22,111 nt of DNA from Verrucomicrobia subdivision 6 bacterium (lineage in GTDB: Bacteria > Verrucomicrobiota > Verrucomicrobiia > Methylacidiphilales > Verrucolacustridaceae), in NCBI GenBank assembly GCA_945866245.1, contig CAMBGW010000008.1, positions 1 through 22,111 on the forward strand, read 5' to 3'. The notes below the pieces were generated by a model. The model was given only the letters and a program-made list of their open reading frames with translations. It had not been told where the DNA came from and searched no databases. Positions 6,651 through 14,639 of the stretch are shown piece by piece; the first letter of the stretch is position 1, and each line of letters starts with the position of its first letter. The position numbers were made by a program, and so were the translations under genes.

Positions 6651-7913
6651 ATGAATACACAAGACTTCCTCACAGTACTCGATTATATGGAAAAGGAGAA
6701 GGGCATAAGCCGCAAGGTGATGGGCACGGTCATCGAGAATGCCCTGATTACCGCCGCCCACAAGACCTACCCGCTCGAGACCGAAATCCGCGTCAATCTC
6801 GACCAAAAATCAGGCAAAATCCAGATGTTCGCGAAACTGAAGGCCAGTGATCGTGCTCGGCCCAACGCAGACGAAATCTCCATCGTCAAAGCTCGGGCCG
6901 TCAAACCCACCGCCCACGTCGGCGAGTTGGTCGAAGTCGAACTCGACGCCAGCCAGTTCGGTCGTATCGCTGCCCAAGTCTTTAAACAGGCCATGAACCA
7001 AAACCTTCGCTCCATCGAAAAAACCATGATTTTAGAGGAGTTTCAAGGCCGCGTCGGCGATATCGTGGCAGGCACCGTCCGCCGATTCGAGCGAGCCGAT
7101 GTCGTCATCGATCTTGGAAAGTTCGAAGGCATCATGCCCTCTCGCGAACGCGTCCCGACCGAGGAGTACACCCCGGGTGAACGCATCCGTGCTCTCGTCC
7201 TCGCAGTACAAACAGGACAGCGCGGACCTGAAATTATCCTCTCCCGATCCAGCCCTGACTTTGTGCGACGCCTCCTCTCTCTCGAAGTCAACGAGCTCAA
7301 CGACGGCACGGTGCAAATCAAATCCCTCGCCCGTGAACCCGGCTTCCGCACGAAGATCGCTGTCTGGTCCGATGTGGAAAAAGTTGATCCCGTCGGAGCC
7401 TGCGTTGGGATTCGTGGCTCTCGCGTCAAAAATATTGTTCGGGAGTTAAACAACGAGAAGGTCGATCTATTCCGCTGGTCCCCCAATATTCATGAACTGG
7501 TCATCGAAGCCCTCAAACCCGCAAAACTTCGCAAAATTGAAATCGACGAGCCCAATCGTCGCATCCGGGCTCTGGTGGACGCAGAGAATCTCTCGCTCGC
7601 GATTGGTCGCAAAGGCCATAACGCCCGCCTCGCCAGCCGCTTAACCGGATGGAACATTGACGTAGAGGAGGACAAAACAGAAGTTCAAGGGTTCGAACAA
7701 AAACTCGAAGCCGCCGTCCAAGGCCTCGCCAACATTCTTGGGATCGAACTTGTACTCGCCCAAAAGATCGCCTCCGTCGGCTTCAGTACAGCTGAAGCGA
7801 TCGCCGAGTCGTCCGAAACCGACCTCGCAGAAGCGGTGCCCGATCTTACGCCGGAACAAGTACTGGAGATTCGCACCAAGGCCCAGGCGGCCCTCTCAGC
7901 CGCCAAGACCTGA
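6651..7913 (+). CDS. nusA: NusA, transcription termination/antitermination factor
   Basis: 420 residues from the ATG at 6651; the open frame extends 79 codons upstream but those lie over the promoter and hairpin. The N-terminal RNA-polymerase-binding domain occupies about residues 1-130, the S1 domain about 133-200 (GDIVAGTVRRFE...GIMPSRE), KH1 about 230-300 with GIRGSRVKN, KH2 about 300-345 with AIGRKGHNARLASRLTGW. One short helix-hairpin-helix unit at 350-420 remains of the C-terminal repeats (E. coli has two). NusA binds the elongating polymerase, enhances pausing and termination at hairpins, and joins antitermination complexes. infB follows after 20 bases. rimP, the usual gene before nusA, is absent. 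The region before the start is A-rich and lacks a Shine-Dalgarno sequence. Confidence 0.96.
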   Translation: MNTQDFLTVLDYMEKEKGISRKVMGTVIENALITAAHKTYPLETEIRVNLDQKSGKIQMFAKLKASDRARPNADEISIVKARAVKPTAHVGELVEVELDASQFGRIAAQVFKQAMNQNLRSIEKTMILEEFQGRVGDIVAGTVRRFERADVVIDLGKFEGIMPSRERVPTEEYTPGERIRALVLAVQTGQRGPEIILSRSSPDFVRRLLSLEVNELNDGTVQIKSLAREPGFRTKIAVWSDVEKVDPVGACVGIRGSRVKNIVRELNNEKVDLFRWSPNIHELVIEALKPAKLRKIEIDEPNRRIRALVDAENLSLAIGRKGHNARLASRLTGWNIDVEEDKTEVQGFEQKLEAAVQGLANILGIELVLAQKIASVGFSTAEAIAESSETDLAEAVPDLTPEQVLEIRTKAQAALSAAKT

Positions 7914-7933
7914 AGCGACCCCCCTCGCCCGGC

Positions 7934-9991
7934 ATGGCCACCTCGTCCACGAAAAAGACGGCCAAACCCGAGGGGGAAGCCGCTCCCGCTAAAAAACCTC
8001 GCGCGGTAAAAACCGCCGCTCCAAAAGACCCCGCCGAAAAAGCTCCTAAAAAAGCACCCGCTAAAGAAAAGGCTGCAAAAGCAGAGGTCGTAACTCCGAC
8101 TCCTCCCGCCCCTGCCCCAGCTCCCTCTGCCGAGAAACCGGCCCCCGCACCAGCCCCCACTGCGGCTGCTCTGGATGTCAGCCCAGAGGAAATAATCGAC
8201 GAATCGAAAGTCATTCAGATGAAGCCGCCCATCCAAGTGCGCGACTTGGCAACACGGCTGAATCTCAAACCCTTTCAGCTGATCCATGAACTCATGGAGA
8301 TGAACGTTTTTGCGACTCTCAATCAGAATATCGAAGAAGCTGTCGCCAAAAAGATTTGCGAAAAACGTGGTTTTGTTTTCCTTGCCGAAAAACGCAAAGA
8401 GGGTGGCGGAGTTCACAAGGTTGCCCCAGTCGTCGAACCCCCCAAAGCAAAACCAGTTCCCTCCGCCAATCTCAAGCCTCGACCACCGATCGTCACTTTC
8501 ATGGGGCACGTCGATCACGGAAAAACCTCCCTGCTCGATGCCATTCGCCGGGCCAAAGTTGCGTCAGGGGAAGCGGGTGGAATTACCCAACACATCGGCG
8601 CTTATACCGTCCAACGCAACAACCACAGCATTACCTTTCTCGACACCCCGGGCCACGAAGCTTTTACCGCCATGCGGGCTCGCGGAGCGAACGTCACCGA
8701 TATTGTCGTCCTCGTGGTCGCAGCGGATGACGGAATTAAACCACAAACCCTTGAAGCTCTCCGTCACGCCCAAGCAGCCAAAGTCACCATCATGGTGGCG
8801 ATTAATAAAGTCGATCTGCCCAACGCCAACCTCGACAAGGTGAAAGGCCAGCTGCAAGAGCTCGGTCTGGCGCCCGAAGAGTGGGGCGGCCAAACAGTCG
8901 TCTGTGAAGTTTCTGCGACCAAGGGCACAGGAATTGAAAAACTGCTCGAGATGATTGCTCTTCAATCAGAGGTTTTAGAACTACGCGCCGACCCAACAGG
9001 GAATGCCCGTGCTCGAGTTATCGAAACACAGATCGAAACAGGTCGCGGCCCAACCGCCACCGTTCTCGTGCAACACGGTTGCCTCAAAGTGGGCGACTCC
9101 TTTGTCTGCGGACCCCACCAAGGAAAGGTGAAAGCACTGCTGGATGACGCGGGTAACGCAATCACGGCAGCTGGCCCATCCGTCCCCACCCGCATTATCG
9201 GCCTCAGCGGCGCTCCCTCCCCCGGTGAGGAGGTCGTGGTGGTCAGTTCAGAACGAGAAGCACGCACGATCGTGGAGGAACGTCAAGAAGCCCAACGCGC
9301 GACACGTCTTGCCGCAGGCCCCGGAGCACCCACTGGCGTCACGCTGGAGAATCTCTTTGCCAGTATTGCGGATGGTCAGAAGAAGTGCCTGCGAGTCGTT
9401 CTCAAAGGAGATGTTCAGGGCTCGGTTGAGGCGATCGTGGAAGCGATTCGGAAAATCCAAAGTCAGAAAGTCACCTTGGAAATTATTCTTTCCACCATCG
9501 GTCCAATTTCTGAATCGGACATTCTCTTGGCCAAAGCCTCGGGCGCCGTGGTCATCGGATTTAATACTAAGACTGATAACTCCGCCGCCAACGCAGCCAA
9601 GCGGGAAGGAATTCAGATTAAGCTCTTCAGCATCATTTATGAGCTGGTTGATCAGGTTAAGGAAGCCATGACAGGACTTCTCGATCCCGAACTTCGCGAA
9701 AGCCCCCTTGGAAATGCTCTGGTCAAAAAAGTCTTCGAACTTTCCAAATTTATGGTCGCCGGATCTCAGGTTCAGTCAGGCCGAATCACCAAAAGTGGGC
9801 GTGCTCGCGTCATCCGCAAGAAACAGCCGATTTACGACGGTGCGGTCGTTACCCTCAAGCGCTTTCAGGAAGACGTGCCAGAGGTCCGACAAGGACTGGA
9901 GTGCGGTATCCGGCTGGGCAATTTCGACGAGTATGAGGAAGGCGACATCATCGAGTGCTACCAGCTCGAAAAAGTCCCCCAGACCCTCTAA
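7934..9991 (+). CDS. infB: Translation initiation factor IF-2
   Basis: 685 residues. An Ala/Lys/Pro-rich low-complexity tail (1-90) precedes an IF2 N-terminal domain (about 100-150, VRDLATRLNLKPFQLIHELM). The GTPase domain starts near residue 185: G1 GHVDHGKT at 191-198, the switch segment GGITQHIGAY, G3 DTPGH near 237-241, G4 NKVD near 291-294, and G5 in SATKGTG. Domains II-IV follow, with VLKGDVQGSVEAI and the C-terminal fMet-tRNA-binding region (YDGAVVTLKRFQEDVPEV...GLECGI). IF-2 brings initiator tRNA to the 30S subunit and drives 50S joining. The start follows the nusA stop by 20 bases and has no clear ribosome binding site. IF-2 is also the factor most tied to leaderless mRNA initiation, which fits the promoter pattern of this window. 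Confidence 0.97.
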   Translation: MATSSTKKTAKPEGEAAPAKKPRAVKTAAPKDPAEKAPKKAPAKEKAAKAEVVTPTPPAPAPAPSAEKPAPAPAPTAAALDVSPEEIIDESKVIQMKPPIQVRDLATRLNLKPFQLIHELMEMNVFATLNQNIEEAVAKKICEKRGFVFLAEKRKEGGGVHKVAPVVEPPKAKPVPSANLKPRPPIVTFMGHVDHGKTSLLDAIRRAKVASGEAGGITQHIGAYTVQRNNHSITFLDTPGHEAFTAMRARGANVTDIVVLVVAADDGIKPQTLEALRHAQAAKVTIMVAINKVDLPNANLDKVKGQLQELGLAPEEWGGQTVVCEVSATKGTGIEKLLEMIALQSEVLELRADPTGNARARVIETQIETGRGPTATVLVQHGCLKVGDSFVCGPHQGKVKALLDDAGNAITAAGPSVPTRIIGLSGAPSPGEEVVVVSSEREARTIVEERQEAQRATRLAAGPGAPTGVTLENLFASIADGQKKCLRVVLKGDVQGSVEAIVEAIRKIQSQKVTLEIILSTIGPISESDILLAKASGAVVIGFNTKTDNSAANAAKREGIQIKLFSIIYELVDQVKEAMTGLLDPELRESPLGNALVKKVFELSKFMVAGSQVQSGRITKSGRARVIRKKQPIYDGAVVTLKRFQEDVPEVRQGLECGIRLGNFDEYEEGDIIECYQLEKVPQTL

Positions 9992-10026
9992 CTCTCTCTT
10001 TCACTTTATTCTCTTCCGACTTCGGC

Positions 10027-10032
10027 TAGGCT
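10027..10032 (+). promoter_or_regulatory. Candidate -10 element of rbfA, leaderless spacing
   Basis: TAGGCT is followed by exactly 6 bases (TTTCGA... ending just before the ATG at 10039). The best upstream match is TTTATT, 16 bases before, which is weak. It lies in the 47-base gap between infB and rbfA, implying that rbfA can be transcribed separately from infB. Confidence 0.42.
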
Positions 10033-10038
10033 TTTCGA

Positions 10039-10395
10039 ATGCCCAGTCGCCGTCTTGTTCGTGTATCTGAATCGATCCGCTCCGTTTTGGCTCGTCTCGT
10101 CACGCGAGAACGCACCTTGGAGGGAAAGTTAATCACCATCACAGGGGTAGAGGTCAGCCCTGATCTCCGCCACGCGCAAATCTATGTAACCCACCTCGAC
10201 GGCTCCTCCCCCGATGCGGATGTCATCCACACTCTCAACATGCTGAAGGAGCAGTGGCAGGGTGAGCTGAACAAGACTTTGCACATTAAATATACTCCTC
10301 GCCTCCATTTCCACGTCGATGAAGCCCAGCGAAGGGGAGACCGTATTCTGCAAATCATGACTGAGATTGAGCCCCCAGCTGATGAAAAGCAGTAA
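10039..10395 (+). CDS. rbfA: RbfA, 30S ribosome-binding factor
   Basis: 118 residues, the usual size. The single KH-like domain is recognised by RVSESIRSVLARLV at the N-terminus, the strand ITITGVEVSPDLRHAQIYVT, and the C-terminal segment KTLHIKYTPRLHFHVDEAQRRGDRI. RbfA helps mature the 3' end of 16S rRNA and the small subunit, and is important in the cold. nusA-infB-rbfA is the widespread order; truB, which often follows, is absent, and the next gene is on the other strand. No Shine-Dalgarno sequence precedes the ATG. Confidence 0.95.
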   Translation: MPSRRLVRVSESIRSVLARLVTRERTLEGKLITITGVEVSPDLRHAQIYVTHLDGSSPDADVIHTLNMLKEQWQGELNKTLHIKYTPRLHFHVDEAQRRGDRILQIMTEIEPPADEKQ

Positions 10396-10492
10396 GGCTC
10401 ATGTTCAGTCGTAGCGTCCCCACCCTTTTTCTAAATCCCAGCCGAAACCAACCCGCCTCTTCTTCAATCCAACTGATTTACCCTTCAAACCC

Positions 10493-11035
10493 TTAGCTTT
10501 TTTTGCTCGGCCCTTTGCCACCATCCCTCGGTTGACTGCCTTTCGACTCTCCCCCCTCGTCTTCCGAGCCACCCTCCTCTTCCAACGACTCACCCGTCTC
10601 AAACTTTTTCTTTAACTCCTGCAAAAAAGGAGTCATGTCCGATACTTTGTCCCAAACACTCTTGGCCACATAAATTGGCTTTTGCGTCTCCAGTGCCACC
10701 GCCACACAATCACTTGGCCGCGCATCGATCTCCGTGATGGAGGTGCCCCCTGGCCCCACCTGACGCAAAGTAAGCCTCGCAAAGTAAGTGTCGTTTCGAA
10801 GGTCATTGACGATCACCCGATCCACCGTGATGGAAAACCCCTGCAAAATCAGATGAATCAGATCGTGCGTCAGCGGTCGCTCCCTCTTTTCCCCTTTCAA
10901 CAAGAGGGCAATCGATGTCCCTACCCCGTGATCCACATGAATACTAAAAGTTTTTGTCTCGTTCCCTAAAAACACTGCCATCCCGTTCGCCGCGGGCATC
11001 AAACCTAAAATCTGAACTTGGATGGCGTCGGTCAC
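10493..11035 (-). CDS. Bifunctional nuclease family protein (DUF151/BFN)
   Basis: 180 residues from a GTG at 11035. The first 140 match the DUF151 fold (structurally known from Thermotoga TM0160): VQILGLMP..NGMAVFLGNE, an acidic-histidine segment SIHVDHGVGTSIALLLKGE, RPLTHDLIHLIL, and the family hallmark EIDARPSDCVAVALETQKPIYVA. Some members have DNase/RNase activity. The last 35 residues form a Glu/Gly/Ser/Lys-rich disordered tail outside the domain. It is divergent from speA and probably monocistronic. The 97 bases between its stop and rbfA hold no terminator I can recognise. The cellular role is unproven. Confidence 0.88.
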   Translation of the reverse strand: MTDAIQVQILGLMPAANGMAVFLGNETKTFSIHVDHGVGTSIALLLKGEKRERPLTHDLIHLILQGFSITVDRVIVNDLRNDTYFARLTLRQVGPGGTSITEIDARPSDCVAVALETQKPIYVAKSVWDKVSDMTPFLQELKKKFETGESLEEEGGSEDEGGESKGSQPRDGGKGPSKKS

Positions 11036-11041
11036 TCCACC

Positions 11042-11069
11042 ACCTTATCGGTTGCTTCGGCGGTCGCAA
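11042..11069 (-). promoter_or_regulatory. Candidate promoter of the DUF151 gene, leaderless spacing
   Basis: On the minus strand TTGCGA (11064-11069) and TAAGGT (11042-11047) are 16 bases apart; TAAGGT is followed by exactly 6 bases (GGTGGA) and the GTG start. Hexamer and distance are identical to those before thiG. Confidence 0.5.
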
Positions 11070-11093
11070 GATGACGAAAAGATGCGGGAATCG

Positions 11094-11123
11094 TTGCATT
11101 CTTCCGCTGAAGCCGTATATCAA
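11094..11123 (+). promoter_or_regulatory. Weak candidate promoter of speA
   Basis: TTGCAT (11094-11099), 18 bases, then TATCAA (11118-11123), ending 7 bases before the GTG at 11131. The same TATCAA stands before pfkA. If real it excludes the alternative speA start at 11071, which lies upstream of it. Confidence 0.3.
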
Positions 11124-11130
11124 TCACTCT

Positions 11131-13050
11131 GTGGCAGAGACTCCTGAACCTTGGTCAATCGATTCCGCACTCCGCACCTACGGGATCGCTCGATGGGGAA
11201 GCGGCTATTTCGGGGTTAACCCCACTGGAAACATCACCGTTCGTCCTCAAAACACCGGGGGCGCTGAGATCGATCTACTCAAAGTAGCCACCCGTGCACG
11301 CGAACGCGGTCTGAACTATCCCCTCCTCATCCGTTTCCACGATCTGCTTCGCCACCGCGTGCGCGCCATCAATGAAGCCTTTGCCGACGCCATTAAATCT
11401 GCCCGATACAAAGGCTCTTACCGTGGCGTTTTCCCTATCAAAGTGAATCAGATGAGGGAGGTGGTGGAGGAAATTCTCGATGCGGGCGAACCGTTTCACT
11501 TTGGACTCGAGGTCGGAAGCAAACCCGAGCTCTTTGCCGGGCTCGCCCACCATCGTGATCCTGAAAGTCTCCTCGTCTGCAACGGGTACAAAGACGCCGA
11601 GTTCATCCGCACCGCCCTCCTGGGTAGAAAGCTTGGCAAAAAGGTCATTCTCGTTATCGAAAAGCCGGAGGAGCTTCGCCTCGCGGTCGAGACTGCGCGA
11701 ACGATGCAAGTTGAGCTTCTCGTGGGTGTCCGTGTTCGCCTTTCCGCACGCGGGGTGGGTAAGTGGGCCCTCTCCGGTGGCGATGGCGCTAAGTTCGGGC
11801 TCTCGACCAGCGAACTCCTCGAAGCCATCGAATACCTCCGCAAAGAGGGCTGCCCTGAAGCTTTGCAGATGCTCCACTTCCACGTCGGCTCCCAGATCCC
11901 TGATATCCTCGCCTTACGTCGCGCAGTCCGCGAGGCCACCCGCTTTTACGCCCAACTTCACCACTTAGGCCTCAAGCCCACTTACCTCGACGTTGGGGGT
12001 GGCTTGGCCATCGACTATGATGGATCTCGTAGCGACTCCGAGAGCTCCATGAACTACACCCTGGCAGAGTATGCTCGGGATGTTGTCCGCTCCGTAGCCG
12101 AAGTGTGCCGCCAAGAAAAAGTTCCCCACCCGACCTTGGTGAGTGAAAGTGGCCGCGCCACCGTGGCTCACCACTCCGTCCTCCTTGTTGAAGTCTTTGG
12201 GACGATTGAAAAAACCCCCCGCCCCTTTGTCCAAGCGAAAGAAGAGGATCCTGAATTCGTGCGCCAACTTTCTGAACTGGTCGTCAACGTAACCCGTAAG
12301 AATCGTCGCGAATCCCTTCACGACGGTCTCACGGTGAAAGAAGAGGCTGCTGCCCGCTTCGATCTTGGACTTCTGGATCTTTCCACCAAAGCACGGGTGG
12401 AAGATGCCTACTGGCATCTCATTTCCAAAATATCCACCCTCTATCAAAATGGCCGCCCGCCTCCCGAGGAAATTCGCAAACTCCAAGAACAGCTGGGGCG
12501 CCAATACCTTTGTAATTTCAGCGTCTTCCAATCCTTGATCGATCACTGGGCACTGAAACAGCTTTTCCCCATCGTCCCCATCCATCGCCTCAACGAAGCC
12601 CCGACCCATCTGGGTCGCCTCGTCGATATTACCTGCGATTCGGACGGAAAAATCGATCACTTTGTCGATGGCACCGGAACACGCAACAGCCTTCCCCTTC
12701 ACGAACTCAATGGCCAACCCTACCTACTCGGATTTTTCCTGCTCGGCGCCTACCAAGACGTCATGGGAGATCTGCACAACCTTTTTGGCTCGGTCAACGA
12801 GGCCCACGTCTATCTCGATCCTGACGAACCGGATGGCTTCTACATTGAGGAAACAATCCCCGGTTTTTCCATCGGCCGTGTCTTGGGCAACGTGCAGTAC
12901 GAACCCAGCCAGCTCTCCCGTATGATCAAGTCTCAAGTGGACGATGCCATTAAACAGGACAAAATGAAGGCAACCGAGGGCATGGACCTACTCGATTCCT
13001 ACGAAAAAGGGCTCTCTCACCCTACTTATCTCAGCCTGGAAACCCCTTAA
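11131..13050 (+). CDS. speA: SpeA, biosynthetic arginine decarboxylase (PLP-dependent)
   Basis: 639 residues from the GTG at 11131. The frame is open to 10954 (overlapping the DUF151 gene) with an ATG at 11071, but family similarity begins at WSIDSALRTYGIARWGSGYF, just after the GTG. The alanine-racemase-type barrel holds the PLP lysine in GVFPIKVNQ (K104), then GLEVGSKPEL, CNGYKD, FHVGSQI and DVGGGLAIDYDGS. The C-terminal part carries DITCDSDGKID and the GAYQDVMGDLHNLFG block typical of SpeA. It decarboxylates arginine to agmatine, the first step to putrescine and spermidine. No agmatinase or agmatine deiminase gene is adjacent. argD and argF, in this window, act in arginine synthesis and so supply its substrate indirectly. 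Confidence 0.94.
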   Translation: MAETPEPWSIDSALRTYGIARWGSGYFGVNPTGNITVRPQNTGGAEIDLLKVATRARERGLNYPLLIRFHDLLRHRVRAINEAFADAIKSARYKGSYRGVFPIKVNQMREVVEEILDAGEPFHFGLEVGSKPELFAGLAHHRDPESLLVCNGYKDAEFIRTALLGRKLGKKVILVIEKPEELRLAVETARTMQVELLVGVRVRLSARGVGKWALSGGDGAKFGLSTSELLEAIEYLRKEGCPEALQMLHFHVGSQIPDILALRRAVREATRFYAQLHHLGLKPTYLDVGGGLAIDYDGSRSDSESSMNYTLAEYARDVVRSVAEVCRQEKVPHPTLVSESGRATVAHHSVLLVEVFGTIEKTPRPFVQAKEEDPEFVRQLSELVVNVTRKNRRESLHDGLTVKEEAAARFDLGLLDLSTKARVEDAYWHLISKISTLYQNGRPPPEEIRKLQEQLGRQYLCNFSVFQSLIDHWALKQLFPIVPIHRLNEAPTHLGRLVDITCDSDGKIDHFVDGTGTRNSLPLHELNGQPYLLGFFLLGAYQDVMGDLHNLFGSVNEAHVYLDPDEPDGFYIEETIPGFSIGRVLGNVQYEPSQLSRMIKSQVDDAIKQDKMKATEGMDLLDSYEKGLSHPTYLSLETP

Positions 13051-13068
13051 AACCACCCCCTTTTACGA

Positions 13069-13097
13069 TTGGCAAGCCCTTGGGGCTAAGCTAGGTT
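13069..13097 (+). promoter_or_regulatory. Promoter of the dksA-like/rpsR/rpmB run
   Basis: TTGGCA (13069-13074, 5 of 6 consensus bases), a 17-base spacer, then TAGGTT (13092-13097), ending 9 bases before the ATG at 13107. The spacer holds a small inverted repeat (AGCCC, TTG, GGGCT; 13075-13087) and the perfect palindrome TGAAATTTCA (13098-13107) runs into the start codon; either could be an operator. Confidence 0.55.
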
Positions 13098-13106
13098 TGA
13101 AATTTC

Positions 13107-13805
13107 ATGGCAAAGAAGTCTAAATCAAAAAAAGCCTCAAAATCCTCTTCCAAGAAGTCCTCCAAGAAGAAGGTGCAGGCTCGCTCATCTTCTAAAAACA
13201 AGAAGAAGGCCCACCCGGCAAAGGTGGTCGCTCCCAAAAAGCCCTCTGGACCCCCTTTCCCAATCAAAACACCCGCCCGTTTCCTCCGTCCGATTGAGGA
13301 AAATTTAAAACCAGCCAAGCCACCCAAGTTTTCCCCCGCTTTTCTGGAACGCCAAAAACTGAAACTGACCGAGCTCCGGGACCATATCGTCGACCAGATG
13401 CAAGGGGTCACCAAAGATAGCCTTCGCGAGCGAGGTGAAGGGGGTGGTTCCGCCTTCGGCATGCACCAAGCTGACGCCGGTAGTGACGCTTACGAAAAAG
13501 ATTTCGCCCTTAGCCTTCTCAGCCAAGAGCAAGACGCGCTCTATGAGATCGAATCCGCATTAAAACGTATTCAGGCACATGTCTACGGAGTGTGCGAAAT
13601 GTCGAATCAGCCGATTCCCGTTGCCCGCCTCGAGGCGATTCCCTTTGCTCGCTTCACCGTAGAGTGTCAGACTCGCTTCGAGCAGGAAAACAAAGGTAAA
13701 AACCGTTGGGAACCTGCCCAACCTTTGATGGACTCGAACGAAACCGCCGACGAAGAAGGTGGCGAAGAGTCTGACGAAGAAGAAAAAAGTAAGGCCAAGG
13801 AGTAA
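13107..13805 (+). CDS. TraR/DksA-family protein with degenerate zinc finger and lysine-rich N-terminus
   Basis: 232 residues. Residues 1-50 are Lys/Ser-rich and disordered; 75-160 form the coiled-coil arm (LERQKLKLTELRDHIVDQM, then ADAGSDAYEKDF near the tip and IESALKRIQAHVYG). The C-terminal zinc-finger block reads GVCEMSNQPIPVARLEAIPFARFTVEC; of the four usual cysteines only C163 and C187 remain, with S166 and T184 in the other two places. The last 40 residues are very acidic. DksA proteins enter the RNA polymerase secondary channel and, with ppGpp, repress rRNA and ribosomal-protein genes; this one directly precedes two ribosomal-protein genes. Whether it still binds zinc or ppGpp is open. 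Confidence 0.87.
   Translation: MAKKSKSKKASKSSSKKSSKKKVQARSSSKNKKKAHPAKVVAPKKPSGPPFPIKTPARFLRPIEENLKPAKPPKFSPAFLERQKLKLTELRDHIVDQMQGVTKDSLRERGEGGGSAFGMHQADAGSDAYEKDFALSLLSQEQDALYEIESALKRIQAHVYGVCEMSNQPIPVARLEAIPFARFTVECQTRFEQENKGKNRWEPAQPLMDSNETADEEGGEESDEEEKSKAKE
13797..13802 (+). promoter_or_regulatory. Shine-Dalgarno sequence of rpsR
   Basis: AAGGAG, 7 bases before the ATG at 13810 and inside the last codons of the dksA-like gene. It fixes the rpsR start and shows that this organism does use Shine-Dalgarno pairing for genes inside operons. Confidence 0.75.
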
Positions 13806-13809
13806 TTCA

Positions 13810-14040
13810 ATGATCATTAAAAAAGCCCGTCGCCCCCGTCGCATGAATCGCACTGCGCCCCGCCGCAGAATCGATATCAATGGGGAAGCCATCGACTTTC
13901 GTAATGTGGAACTTCTCCGAAAATTTATTACCGAAACAGGAAAAATCTTGCCGCGTAAGGTCACCGGGATGCCTGCTCATCTTCACCGCCAACTGAACAC
14001 CGCAATTAAGAGGGCTAGAAATGTCCTCCTCCTCAAATGA
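13810..14040 (+). CDS. rpsR: Small ribosomal subunit protein bS18
   Basis: 76 residues from the ATG at 13810, supported by a strong AAGGAG; the frame is open 17 codons further up, inside the dksA-like gene. Signatures: IDFRNVELLRKFITETGKILPRKVTG and the C-terminal LNTAIKRARNVLLL. bS18 binds 16S rRNA in the platform together with bS6. The protein has no cysteine, so it is a zinc-free form. It lies 4 bases after the dksA-like gene and overlaps rpmB by 4 bases. The common partners rpsF, ssb and rplI are not adjacent, so a second rpsR elsewhere is possible. Confidence 0.95.
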   Translation: MIIKKARRPRRMNRTAPRRRIDINGEAIDFRNVELLRKFITETGKILPRKVTGMPAHLHRQLNTAIKRARNVLLLK

Positions 14041-14300
14041 GCCGCCGTTGCGAAATCACAGGTGCCGTACCCTCTTTGGGGCGCAAGATCATCCGCAGTG
14101 GTAAGTCGAAAAAATCGGGTGGTATTGGAACTCACGTCACCGCCAACACTCCACGCCGTTTTCGACCGAATTTGCGCACAAAACGGATCTATGTCACCGA
14201 GCTCGGGCGCCACATTACGGTAAAATTGACCGCGCGCGCCATGAAGACGATCGACAAAAATGGCGCGTATTCGACCCTGAAACGCGCCGGGTTGCTTTAA
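14037..14300 (+). CDS. rpmB: Large ribosomal subunit protein bL28
   Basis: 87 residues. The N-terminus RRCEITGAVPSLGRKI and the core RRFRPNLRTKRIYV...ITVKLTARAMKTIDKNG are typical of bL28. It has one cysteine (C5), so it is the form without the two CxxC zinc pairs. An insert of about 10 residues (SKKSGGIGTHVT region) lies between the two halves. The ATG overlaps the rpsR stop (ATGA), so translation is probably coupled. The usual neighbour rpmG is missing. Confidence 0.94.
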   Translation: MSRRCEITGAVPSLGRKIIRSGKSKKSGGIGTHVTANTPRRFRPNLRTKRIYVTELGRHITVKLTARAMKTIDKNGAYSTLKRAGLL

Positions 14301-14318
14301 GCCACAGGCTGCGTCCTC

Positions 14319-14325
14319 GGGAGGT
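14319..14325 (+). promoter_or_regulatory. Shine-Dalgarno sequence of the DsrE-like gene
   Basis: GGGAGGT, 5 bases before a TTG at 14331. It is the main reason to accept the TTG as start and the small gene as real. Confidence 0.65.
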
Positions 14326-14330
14326 CAGAG

Positions 14331-14639
14331 TTGTCGGTTCTGCATCTCCTCGCTTCACCTGCTAGGTCACCCGCCACCACCGCGTTCTGGAAGGCGATCC
14401 AAGAGGATCTAACCTCAGGAAAACCAGCCTCCGCCTACCTGCTCCATGAAGGTGCGACCGCCCTACTCGATTCCCGCCTCTCCAAACTCATCCCCCAAGG
14501 TCTACGCCTCTTTGCCTGCCCCCGTGCCGTTGATACCTTCGCCCCGAAACATAATTTTGAAATCGTCTTGGGCGGCCCAGGTCTTCTGGCTGAACTCGTC
14601 GAACGATGCTCACTTACCCACTCCTACAATCCTGAATGA
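14331..14639 (+). CDS. Small DsrE/TusD-superfamily-like protein
   Basis: 102 residues from a TTG with a strong GGGAGGT ribosome binding site. The order of elements fits the DsrE/DsrF/TusBCD fold: strand VLHLLAS, helix TTAFWKAIQEDL, strand ASAYLLHEGATALLD, helix, strand LRLFACP with C63 where DsrE-type proteins often carry the sulfur-accepting cysteine, then FEIVLGGPGLLAELVERC and a final short strand. Family members pass persulfide sulfur in relays such as the TusBCD step of tRNA 2-thiouridine synthesis. The match is by pattern only and divergent. It overlaps the next gene by 4 bases and follows rpmB after 30 bases. Function is not established. Confidence 0.6.
   Translation: MSVLHLLASPARSPATTAFWKAIQEDLTSGKPASAYLLHEGATALLDSRLSKLIPQGLRLFACPRAVDTFAPKHNFEIVLGGPGLLAELVERCSLTHSYNPE

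Noticed and set aside
10405..10602. 65-codon minus-strand frame of very basic composition, overlapping the end of the DUF151 gene and extending past it
   Set aside because: It is a frame-shifted reading of the DUF151 Gly/Glu/Lys tail; I see no ribosome binding site, no recognisable fold and no promoter.
13061..13072. TTTTACGATT resembling half of a Zur box before the dksA-like gene
   Set aside because: The matching inverted half is missing, so it is likely chance; it also overlaps the -35 element.
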